Source: Crotophaga sulcirostris
Taxonomy: Eukaryota; Chordata; Aves; Cuculiformes; Crotophagidae
Length of the DNA: 64,000 nucleotides
Direction of reading: 5' to 3'
NCBI GenBank assembly: GCA_013397455.1
Contig: VYZB01000120.1
Span: 376,595 to 440,594, forward strand
Position numbers and translations under genes: made by a program
The notes under the pieces: model-generated
Database searches by the model: none
Seen by the model: only the letters and a program-made list of their open reading frames with translations
What the model was told of the DNA's origin: nothing
Shown here: in pieces, positions 11,802-21,600 of the stretch
Position numbering within the stretch: position 1 is the stretch's first letter
How the letters are laid out: each line of letters starts with the position of its first letter

Positions 11802-12767
11802 ATGACGCCTGGAAATGACCACCCTGAAGAATACAGGATTGCATCACTGGTCTTCTACAGTTTTGTATTCACAGTGGGACTGTTGGTAAATGCCACAGCA
11901 CTATGGGTTTTCAGCTGCACTACCAAGAAGAGAACAACTATAACTGTGTATATGATGAATGTGGCATTACTAGACCTAATTTTTATATTTTCCTTGCCTT
12001 TCCGGATAATCTATCATGGGAAAGAAATGTGGCCTTTTGGAGATACATTCTGCCGGATTACTGGTGCTTTCACTATATTTTATCCAGCCATTGCTCTGTG
12101 GTTGCTCGCTTTTATAAGCGTAGACAGGTTTATGGCTATTGTCCAGCCCAAACATGTCAAAGAACTAAAAAACACAAAAAAAGCTGTGCTGGCTTGCATT
12201 GGAATCTGGGTAATGACCCTCTCCACAACGTCCCCATTGCTGTTTTTACAATCTGATCCAGACAAACAGTCGAATTTCACTACTTGCATGAAAATTCTTG
12301 ATATCATCCATCTAAAGGAAGTAAATACATTGAATTTTTCTCGCTTGATTTTTTTCTTTTTAATTCCCTTGTTTATCATGATCGGGTGTTACCTAGTCAT
12401 TATTTATAATTTTATCCACGGCAAGACTTCCAAACTGAAGCCTAAGGCCAAGGAGAGATCCATAAGAATTATAGTGACTCTGATTGCTCAAGTCCTCATC
12501 TGCTTTGTACCCTTCCACATTTGCTTCGCCTTCCTGATGCTGCAAGACGAAGACACAACTTACAACCCCTGGGCAGCCTTTACCACCTTTCTCATGAATC
12601 TCAGTACATGCCTGGACGTTATACTGTACTATATTGTTTCTAAACAATTTCAGGCCAGAGTCATCAGTGTAATCCTTTATCGCAATTACCTTCGAAGTGT
12701 GCGCAGGAAAAGTTTTCGAACTGGAAGTGTAAGATCACTCAGTAACATGAACAGTGAAATGATATAA
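11802..12767 (+). CDS. GPR18: GPR18, rhodopsin-class GPCR (N-arachidonyl glycine / resolvin D2 receptor)
   Basis: Intact 321-residue seven-transmembrane receptor in one exon. It aligns by eye with human GPR18 (331 aa) nearly end to end, with long matching blocks such as LKNTKKAVLAC, NPWAAFTTFLMNLSTCLDV and SKQFQARVISV. Class A landmarks: N30 in TM1 (GLLVN), D58 in TM2, C84 with C162 as the TM3-ECL2 disulfide pair, DRF at 108-110 (usual DRY), W136 in TM4, P189 in TM5, C-F-x-P at 234-237 in TM6, and D272-V-I-L-Y276 in place of NPxxY. Sequons NFT (158-160) and NFS (178-180) lie in or next to ECL2; the short N-terminus has none. The C-tail is Arg/Ser-rich. In mammals it is a lymphoid/myeloid plasma-membrane receptor reported to bind N-arachidonyl glycine and resolvin D2; ligands are debated. 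The start is the first in-frame ATG, with A at -3, 44 bases after a splice acceptor. It lies antisense within a UBAC2 intron. Confidence 0.96.
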   Translation: MTPGNDHPEEYRIASLVFYSFVFTVGLLVNATALWVFSCTTKKRTTITVYMMNVALLDLIFIFSLPFRIIYHGKEMWPFGDTFCRITGAFTIFYPAIALWLLAFISVDRFMAIVQPKHVKELKNTKKAVLACIGIWVMTLSTTSPLLFLQSDPDKQSNFTTCMKILDIIHLKEVNTLNFSRLIFFFLIPLFIMIGCYLVIIYNFIHGKTSKLKPKAKERSIRIIVTLIAQVLICFVPFHICFAFLMLQDEDTTYNPWAAFTTFLMNLSTCLDVILYYIVSKQFQARVISVILYRNYLRSVRRKSFRTGSVRSLSNMNSEMI

Positions 12768-13080
12768 AATGAGAAAAAAATGTCAGGGGACTTTTATAAT
12801 GGAAACGAGTGATTCTTTTTCTGAATTCTACCATGTTGACTGCGCTGAAGAATGTTCTATAGCCAGAAGTAAATGTTTGTAAGAAGTTTGTTGCAGTGTA
12901 AATATGAGACAAGCAGAATAATAACTGCACCTCTTAATATTTGCTTTTGTAAATCTGAAATGAACTAAAACCTAGTATCAGTATTAAATTTTCCAGTGCT
13001 GTGATCTCAAAACATTGTGAATACTGTCAGACATGAAAAGGCAACTGACTATAATAAAGCAGACAACACTGAAGAATTAT
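12768..13080 (+). other. GPR18: GPR18 3' untranslated region with poly(A) signal
   Basis: AT-rich sequence after the TAA stop. The first good canonical AATAAA is at 13053-13058, so cleavage is expected about 15-25 bases later. The short 3' UTR of about 310 bases is inferred from this signal; other, more distal sites are possible. Confidence 0.55.
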
Positions 13081-14397
13081 GATGCAATGTAGAGATTATT
13101 TTTATACATTTGCACAAACAAATGCTCCTGAAACTACTGTATATCCCACACTTCTAAAATTAGTTTCATTCTCTTGAGATCAATGTTAGCATGACCTGAA
13201 GAGAAAGCATATGCAGGTAACATTTCATTCAACTAAAAACTTCTTTGATGTGGATTTCTTTGGAGCTGATAATATTCTGCAGTCATAGGTAAAAATACCA
13301 TCAAAAGATATAACAGTCAAGCTGTTCATTAGCTCACTGTGGGAATGATGTGCACATTTATTACACCCTGCTCTTGCACAAAGTATCTTTTTATATGTAA
13401 ATATAAATGTAAAATCCAATGTAAATACTGAATTTGTCCAAACACACATAGCAGCCCATGTCCCAGCAACAAACTTCAAGGCAGCAAATACAATGAGTAA
13501 CCACACCACTACCCAAGCTTTCATCATCTTTTCAATACTCACACACTACAAAAAATGCATCTTTATAATGTCAAACTCATGCTTTTTCTTCCTTATTAAA
13601 TCAGCCTTTAGCTGCTTTCAAGATACACACCAAAAAAGTAGAAATAAAAAAAGCCTAATATGATGTTTAATATCAAGAGCTTTTATTATTATCTCAGAGC
13701 ATGGAACACCTAGAAACTCAAGTCTGTATGAGGCTGATGTGACCTGTCAGAAGCTTAACCACAAAGGTTCTGAAAGCTCTACGGTTCTACTGTAACACGT
13801 ACGTCTCTTATTAAGTCCAGAAATCTCAAATACAAGTTCTGCAAAACTAAACCACTAAATACTGCAAAGCTTCAAGAACATCAGACACAAGCACTAAATA
13901 GAATAACATATTCTAACACTCAATTTTTTAAACACAAACACATGAAATACCAGTAGGAAATGCACACAACTGTGTATGCATCTGAAAGTGAATACACAGA
14001 TATGAATTACAGTTGTGCTGGTTTTGTGATTTAAGAAAGGAGCATCAACCTGACTTCAGTTTACAGATCTACCAAACTGAACAAAACCAATGTGGCAATA
14101 ATTTGTGCACTGTGTTTCAATCACACTAACAGTGGAAATGGGACTAACAGAATAAATAATCATTATATGGATAAATTATAAATTACTTAACCACAGATCA
14201 CAACTAGGAAATGGATGTTTGAAAACACAACAGTTGGGCCAAGAACCTTTACACTGTAGTTCAAAAGAGAATTAAATTAAATTTGAAGGATTATGTGAAA
14301 AAAGTAAGTAAAAAAAGGGTGTTTCTTAATTAAAATCTGCACAAAATAATCCTTTGAAACTATATCTAAAATAACCAGTCCATTAGGAGCTACTTAC
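13080..14397. other. Spacer between the GPR18 3' end and UBAC2 exon 4
   Basis: AT-rich intronic DNA. No repeat family or coding exon recognised. It holds the convergent interval where the plus-strand GPR18 transcript ends within the minus-strand UBAC2 intron. Confidence 0.6.
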
Positions 14398-14504
14398 AAA
14401 CCAGAAGGCAAGCTGTTGATGGTGATGCCAAATATATACTGAGTGATTTCTACAAGGAGAAGATCAAACAAAGCTGAGAGCATCCAAGCACCCAATAAAA
14501 AGGA
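14398..14504 (-). CDS. UBAC2: UBAC2 exon 4
   Basis: The minus strand reads SFLLGAWMLSALFDLLLVEI followed by TQYIFGITINSLPSG and two bases of the next codon, matching human SFLLGSWVLSALFDFLLIEA...LPSGF. It is 107 bases. The acceptor is TTTTCAG| above 14504 and the donor GGTTT|GTAAG below 14398, so it starts in phase 0 and leaves in phase 2. It encodes the next transmembrane helix. The following exon (human APVFALFVPFYCS...) was sought on the minus strand below this point and not seen, so the intron contains the whole of GPR18 and extends beyond position 1. Confidence 0.95.
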
Positions 14505-14929
14505 CTGAAAAGAAAGTTTAATTTGAATTAATTCAACAGTTTAAATAGAAGTTTTTAACATATCTCTAAACAAAAGAAAAAACAAGAAAACTATGATACT
14601 CATTCAAGTAAGACAAATAAAATCTTTACTAAAACATAATTCCAGATCTACATGACTAGATAATGAAGAATGAAGAGTTAGACTTGTTACCAAAATTAAA
14701 TCCTATGGTTCTGATAACTTTTAACTGATACTTTAATTAGAATAAACCCCTGACTGCAAGGTATTATGAATATAAATTTATATTTATGGAAACCAAATTC
14801 TCTTGAAAATCTTTTAACACATATTTCTACAAAAAAACATTAGCAACGAAATATTAAATTAAAATTAAATTAAAATATTTATCCAAGACTACAGGATTCT
14901 AAACAGAATAAAATGTAACTGGAACTTAC

Positions 14930-15049
14930 TGAAAATTTTCTGCTGCCGTATCTTCTTTCAAATATTCTAAAGTTGTAAATGAGCAGGCTGCTGCAGAAGG
15001 TGTCTTTCAAATCAAGACATATTGTTCTCCCACATACAAGTCTCCAAAT
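14930..15049 (-). CDS. UBAC2: UBAC2 exon 3
   Basis: The minus-strand translation begins IWRLVCGRTICLDLKDTFCS and continues SLLIYNFRIFERRYGSRKFS, matching human UBAC2 almost residue for residue. It is 120 bases, exactly 40 codons, phase 0 at both ends. The acceptor is TCTAG| above 15049 and the donor TCA|GTAAG below 14930. It continues the rhomboid-like fold after exon 2: WRL and the FERRYGSRKF basic turn are conserved landmarks. The intron to exon 2 is about 3.5 kb and holds an old CR1. Confidence 0.96.
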
Positions 15050-15376
15050 CTAGAAGGTAAAAGACTGTCACGTTAAGCTTGTCTTCCTCCCAGGATATCC
15101 TTTACAGAATTTGTGCTCAAGAGTGAATATAACATTGAACTCAGATAACAGAAGTGCGGTGCATTTAAGGAGGGAAATAAAGACAGTCGAATGCTACAAA
15201 GAGTTCAAGAAGTTTTGTTTAAAATATTTTCAAGGAAGAGGTCTACCTGCTAAAATAAATCTACAGTTGAAATGAAGTCAAATATATTTTTATGTCCCTA
15301 GCTCACATTTACAAATAAAAATGGAAATCACAACCCGAATAAACTGCAGAATTACAAAGAAAAAATATTTTTGATG

Positions 15377-16335
15377 TGGCCTCCAGATACCCACAAGTTC
15401 AGTGTACTGCTCCAAGCACGTCTGATCAGACCAGTTTGCTTGGGGCCATGCCAAGTCGAGTCTTGGACACCTGCAAGGATGGAGACTCCACTCTGGGAAA
15501 CCTGTGCTGGTGTTGGGGCACCTCTATGGTTAAAACACTAAATCAGATCCCTACATCCTGACAGAATTTCCCATGCCACACCTTGTATCCGCTAACCCTT
15601 GCACTACTGCAGTGCACCTCCAAGCAGAGTCTGCGTCCAGCTTCTCTATAGCTTCTGATAAGGTACATGTAGACACCAGTGAAGTGTCTCCTCCTTGCCT
15701 TGTTTTCCTGAGGCTGGACATCCTCATTTCTGTCAGTTTCTTCTTGTATGTCACATGCTCCAATCTTCCAGCTGTTTTTGCAGACCTGCTCCAGTGCGCT
15801 TGTGTCTTTCGTGTACCAAGGATCTCAGAACTGGGCACTTGTGAGACCACCTCTAGAGTACCAAGTTAACTAAAGGAGTAGGGTCACTTGCCTCCAACTA
15901 CTGGCCAGACTCTCACTAATACAGTTCATGGAATCATAGAATCATCCGGTTGGAAAAGACCTTTGAGATCATTGAGTCCAACCGTTCAGGAGAAGGCTGG
16001 CCGCCTTGGCTGCAAGAGTGGACTACTGACTCCTATTGTCCACCAAGATCCACAAGTCTTTCTCTGCAGAGCTACTTCTCAAGCACTCGTCCCCCCTCAG
16101 CCTTCCCTGTTGCAGCCTAAGGTTATCGCATCCCAGAAGAAGGACTTTCCAATTCATGAAGTTCCCATCAGTCCATTTCTTGGGCTGCCAAGTTCTCTCT
16201 GAACAGCAGCCCTGCCTTTCAACATATTGGCTAGAAGGCTTAGGGACCCTGGAGACCTGAAGGCAAAACATACTAGTACAAACTAGTAAACACATCCACC
16301 TGAATACCTCAGCCTTTTGCATATTCCCTGTCACC
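15377..16335 (-). repeat. Old CR1 LINE, reverse-oriented, with decayed reverse-transcriptase remnant
   Basis: Minus-strand CR1 of about 950 bases. From the 3' side it shows GGATGGAGACTCCACTCTGG near 15478, the untranslated region around 15720-15870, and then the 3' end of ORF2. On the minus strand the coding remnant still reads SSSAEKDLWILVDN (family form SSSAEKDLGVLVDN). It is heavily diverged and interrupted at 15928 by a younger CR1 tail. It sits in the intron between UBAC2 exons 2 and 3. Confidence 0.8.
15928..15993 (-). repeat. Young CR1 tail nested inside the older CR1
   Basis: Starts GGAATCATAGAATCATCCGG and continues TTGGAAAAGACCTTTGAGAT, the reverse complement of a CR1 3' terminus. 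Flanking sequence on both sides continues the older CR1 (CTCACTAATACAG before, GGCTGGCCGCCTTGGCTGC after). It is therefore a very short 5'-truncated insertion into a pre-existing CR1. Confidence 0.75.
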
Positions 16336-18571
16336 TAGGTCAACGCCACAATGAGGACTGGGCCCACACTCTCCTTAAGCCTTTGTTTTGCTGCAGATGT
16401 ACTTACAGGAACCTTCCTTGCTGCCCTTCATCTCCCTTGCTAGTTTCCAGCTCAGCTTTGCCTCTACCAGCTTCCTTTCCTAAGCCATAGCCTACTAGGC
16501 ACTCTCCCCTCTGTGGAAGTCCAAGTGCTAACACACTATCTGAGCCTTACGTCGCTCAAGGTCTTCAGGACTCACCTGATGTTTCAGCATCTAACTTCCT
16601 TGGCACAACAAAGGACTGAACAAGAAGAAAGAAGTGGGACCTCACTGTTCTAGATGTCAGCATGCCCAGTGTTAAAATCTAGCCAGTAGCTTGCGCACCA
16701 CCTCTCCTGAAGTCCAGACTGGCAGGGCTGTGACCTTGCAGCTGATCATTTCATGACAGACATTAACTGCACAGCCCTTGCACGGACTACGTAAGGCTTC
16801 TAAGTCTAATTGCTCTTTATTTTAGCCAGGTTGAAAAATATACAAGTTTAATGTTATCCAGATCTTCATTTTACACATTTTTCCTTCACTGCTCTTCAGA
16901 GTCCCCTTTAGGTAGATAAAGATCTTTTAGTTTTGGACAGTACATATTTTGCCTTCTAAATCAAATTCACTATTCTTCAACTGCACACTTTTATTTCCTA
17001 TGCTCTCTACTGCTTTAAAAAGCGTTAATTTCCAATATTCAAAATGTCTGTTCAGACCCTGGAAAACCTCCATTCCTTAAACTCATGCCCACAGGTGAAT
17101 TTATTCTAAACGAATTTTCTTTTAAGTGTTCTCATTTGAATACCAGCATCAGACAAGAGTTAAACGATCTGCTACCCTTGATCTCAAGAGGCACAGAATT
17201 TTATAGCACACAGCTTACTCCAAAGGCTATGACAATAAATGAAACAACAATTTCAGGAAAGAAAAAAATCAAACTCACAGATTCCCCAAAGCATCACAAT
17301 AGAAGTACCACAGCTCCTACAGATACTTGGCAAATGTTTATGCGTAAGACGAAGTAAAGATGGTTTCTTTGAATAAGACAAAGCTACTACTGTTTTTCAG
17401 CAGATCAAACAAAAAATGAAAAAAAAACTGACAAAATGCAAAACAAAAAAAATAAGCAAACCTCAAACCCACAAAAACAAATCCACAAAATTTCCATTAA
17501 AACTTGAATCATTTCTCAGACTTTCTCCACCTCCTCCCCAAACACTTGGTTGTGACACTTTCAAAAGGCAGGCATTAATTTATGTATTTTTTCACTGCAC
17601 AGTATTAGCAAGACATTTGGAAAATATGAGCAAAGCTCTTGCAGAGCTGAAGTCTACATCATTACAATAAAACTCTTGTTCTTGACAAGAAAGGCCACAG
17701 AGCATGCAACAATCGGCATCCTCAAAGACATTAAGTTGAGTACTTACTTTTTTTTGATCTAACTGTAAAACATGTGGGGTAAGATAATTACAGAGGCATT
17801 TGCTGACCCTTCGCTGTTGAGCAGCAGTTTACCATTGCCAAAAAAGAAAAAAACAAACAAATACCTACAAAGATTATCTAATCAGTTCTCAGTGCATTAT
17901 TTCAGCAATCACAACTGATACTAGAGGATACTTAATTAAGCTGAGAACAAAACCTTACAAGATGCAATACCTAAAAGATAAAATATCTCAGTTCGAACTG
18001 GGAATAACAAGAAGATAATTAACCAATTCAGCAGATTAATGAGAAGCATGGCAAACTCCCTCGTAACTTGGAATCTTCAAATTAGAGGCAGCAGTTATAT
18101 TCAACACAGTTATAACAGAAGTCGCAGAGCAAAAGTTACGGCCTCAGCTGTTAAAATAAATCATATACAATCAGAGTACCCAATCACAATAGCCCTCTTC
18201 AACCTCAAAAACTAAACACAATAAGATACTGACATTCATATCAAAATACTTCTGTTATTAATGGGTTAAATCACACTTCATTCACAGCAAACTTCCAAAT
18301 GCCAGTGGCTGGAAGGAAGAATGATACAAACCCAAACGTTTCCCAAACAAAAGAAAGAAGTGAAAAGCTGTGTTGATTGTTTCAGATCAGTTTTTCTCAC
18401 TTTTTCTGAAAAGTGGCATATTCGGGTGACATAAAAAAAGGTAAGAACAAGTTGGCCTACAACAGTGAACAAAGGAAAGCACCAGAGAAGAAACAGACTG
18501 GGGGACAAAAAAAATCACATAGAAGAGTGCAGTTGACAGTCTCTTTCCACACAAAACAAACTGACTCTTAC
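16336..18571. other. UBAC2 intron between exons 3 and 2, remaining part
   Basis: AT-rich intronic sequence. The first few hundred bases (to about 16560) may be further decayed CR1. A purine-rich A-run region occurs near 17400-17470. No exon-like segment with UBAC2 similarity was seen. Confidence 0.55.
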
Positions 18572-18699
18572 CTGAAATTCCTCTTTTATAGCTTGCAGGT
18601 TATATGCAAAGAACTTCTGATAATGTTGGAAGAGCAGAGTCAACAGAATCGAGATGGCACTTGGGACCAGTAACAAACTCTTTGACAAAGGTGCTTTAT
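18572..18699 (-). CDS. UBAC2: UBAC2 exon 2 (N-terminal membrane segment)
   Basis: The minus strand reads (T)AT-AAA-GCA..., giving KAPLSKSLLLVPSAISILL followed by TLLFQHYQKFFAYNL and QAIKEEFQ, matching the human UBAC2 N-terminus (YKAPLSKSLLLVPSALS...). The acceptor AG lies at 18700-18701. The donor CAG|GTAAG is just below 18572. The exon begins with two bases completing a Tyr codon split by intron 1 (phase 1) and ends in phase 0. It contains the first hydrophobic segment, followed by a luminal-type loop. UBAC2 is a rhomboid-like pseudoprotease of the ER membrane with a C-terminal UBA domain. In mammals it works with the ubiquitin ligase gp78/AMFR and UBXD8 in ERAD and lipid-droplet control. 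Exon 1, encoding about the first ten residues, was not found. Confidence 0.95.
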
Positions 18700-21600
18700 C
18701 TTAAAGACAAAAAAAACCCAAACAAAAATTCATTTTAGAGAAAACTCACATTTAAAAAGTGACATATTTAAACAGGTGAATGGAAAACAACTGCAGTGGC
18801 ACCACCATGATTTTTTATCTCAACAAATTCCTAAGTTCTCAACAACTTGAAAACAGACAGGAAAAACGCATCAAGCAAAGCAAGTCTTTAGAGATATTAA
18901 TGACAGTTAAATAGTAATCAGACATTCTGCTTCCAGCATTTTCTCATGAAATTAATTGTTTGGTTATAATTAAACCTAAGCTCCCTGCACCTCTAGAGGT
19001 CATGTCCTCCTATGCAGCCCTCCTAAGGCTCAATATCTTGTTTCAGGAAATAAAACAATCACTCTTTGTCACTAGCAAAATATACGTGCACATCTAGCTA
19101 AAACAAATATCTTTGTTTCCTTTGCTTTAGAAATTAAGAGTAGCTTTTTCTTAGGGGCTATGACGCAGGAACCACCTGAATAAATGTCCTGAATAAACTG
19201 ACTTTCTCTTCACTGCACTTGGATACACCATTCAAGGAAACATATCTAAGGTAATTTACATGACATTCATCTACCTTCTGTTCAATCATTACAATTATTA
19301 ATAAAGAAATTAATAAAATCAGGACGTTTGTGAAATCAGAACTTCTTTCCCCCTTGGTAGCATGACTTTCAGAAAGGGCACTTGGAAGAAAACAAGCAGA
19401 GAACAGAGAACTCTGCAACACACGTTTGCTACAAACCACCAAGTGGAATATCCAGCAGGGGCACTCCAGCAATTCATCCTAAACTGTTGGTGCAGTTAAT
19501 GCAACAAAACACAAACTCTTGCCCAACAATTCAAGCCGAAACTCTGAAATATTATTTCTCCCGTGACTTTTCTCCTTTTCACACACGCAACCTGAGTCAC
19601 ATCTACTTCTTTCCCAGACATCCCAGTTATGGTATGGAATCTACTAATTTTCAAACAAGTGCTTTTTTGCAGGGTATTACAAAATTACATAGCTCTACTG
19701 TCATTGTTCTTAGATAACAAAAGCAGCAATATGACTACTTTAAAAGTACTAATGAGAAGTAAAGAGCAGGAGCACAGGAAGAACAAAACTGCATTAAAAA
19801 AGTGCAATGCAGGAAATATTTAGGACCTACCCAGATAAACTGACTACCATGAATGACTCCGTCAGCATCTGCTGCGCACTACAAGAGTGAACTGCTAGAA
19901 TAGGATGATGGTATTAGGCAAGAAAACCAAGATTTTAAACATGGCACGATTCCACTGCCATTGAAAATAAGGTTCTTACTACAGAATTTGAGCATGATTC
20001 TCATCCAAGCACTAACTGACAACAACAAGAAAAGTTTTGATGGGCACTGTTAGCTGTTCAGCTTACAACACCCTGAAGTCTGATGTTCACCACGTGAAGA
20101 AAACATCTCTTCCTATGTGCATCATAACATAAACATCCTTAAAACTCTTCTTTAATCCACAATCATATCTTTGAGTTCATTGTTTACAGACTCATAAGCA
20201 ATTAATGCCTTAAAGAACTATTCTTTTATAGAAATTAGGCAGTGACTTGGATTGACACAAGTTGATATTACTCTGCTGACCATAAGTCCTGGTTTTGTGA
20301 CTAGATTTTTCATATGAGGCATATCAGGAGGGCAGAGAACCTGACTGAATTTTTTTTAATGTAAGAAAACTATCCACCCTTAACATCTTTCTTTGGATTT
20401 TTTTTCCTCTCCAAAAATAAGGCCCATAGTCTTTAGACATTTATTTTTTAAATTATTCATTCCTCTGATTTAGTTGGACACTTCAAAAAAGGTTGAAGCC
20501 ATCAGAATACTGCAGATCACTGGGGAGGGAAAAGAAGCTGGAGTTGCTCTGAAGTTACTGTGCACACAATGCACACATATACTCACTTGAAACCTCAGGC
20601 TGTTACCAAAAATTAATAAAAAGAAACTCCCAAAACAAAGTATTTTGTTCAGAGAGGAGACATTGTTTTTATTCTGCACAGGGTACTAGGTGGAAGATCT
20701 TCCGTAAAACCAGCACACCTGTTGAAAGTCCCAAAGACCTATTTATACAAAACCAATGCTCAAAATCCCACCTAGCTAATACAATTGTTACACCTATGTA
20801 ATATATATATTAATTAGGTTATGCAATTCTACTTTAACACAAAATTGCTTATTTCCTTTCCACAGTCTTAGTTAAGATAAGGATGTCCTTCACATAATCC
20901 TGAAACAATCATGAATTCTCCCTATCTGACATCCCTTTCCCTGTTTCATCACACATTTTCAACTTTGAGCTCATTAACTACTGAGTTCATTCTTTTCTTA
21001 CGACTAAGTGTCTACATCCCTGAGTAGAGGCCAGAATGTTTATAGAAGATATTAAGGGTCTGCATCTCTGGGCAGACATTAGGATGGTTGTAGAAGGTAC
21101 CAAGTGTCTGAGTCTGGGATCAGGATGTTTGTAGTACACAAATGAGGTGCAAAATACATTCTCCTTATCCCCTTGGGTAACAAGGCAATGATCCCTCAGT
21201 TAACTTAGTTAAATTAGCATTTCTTAATTTGAAAAGGGCACTTTTATAATGAGGATACAATAGATATTTGAAAGTACAGCCTAAATCAGAATAATGGTAT
21301 TATAATATAGTATTATAGCAGTCACTACACAACTACATATTTTTATGCAGGTTTAATATTTATATTTGGATTTCGCAGTAATTTTCATAGCATTAGATCA
21401 TTTTTACATTACAGGTAATACACACTTGAAATGTTTCATCCTACCGAGTTCATTCCTAATTTGTGTATATTCGAAAATAACCAATCAAGAGCACCTTATC
21501 TGTTTTCTCGAAAAGTGTGAACACACTTTTTATTATGAGCAACCTTTTAGCTTTCAGCTTAAACACTCAAACCTTGTTACAGAGGAAAAGTACTTATTTT

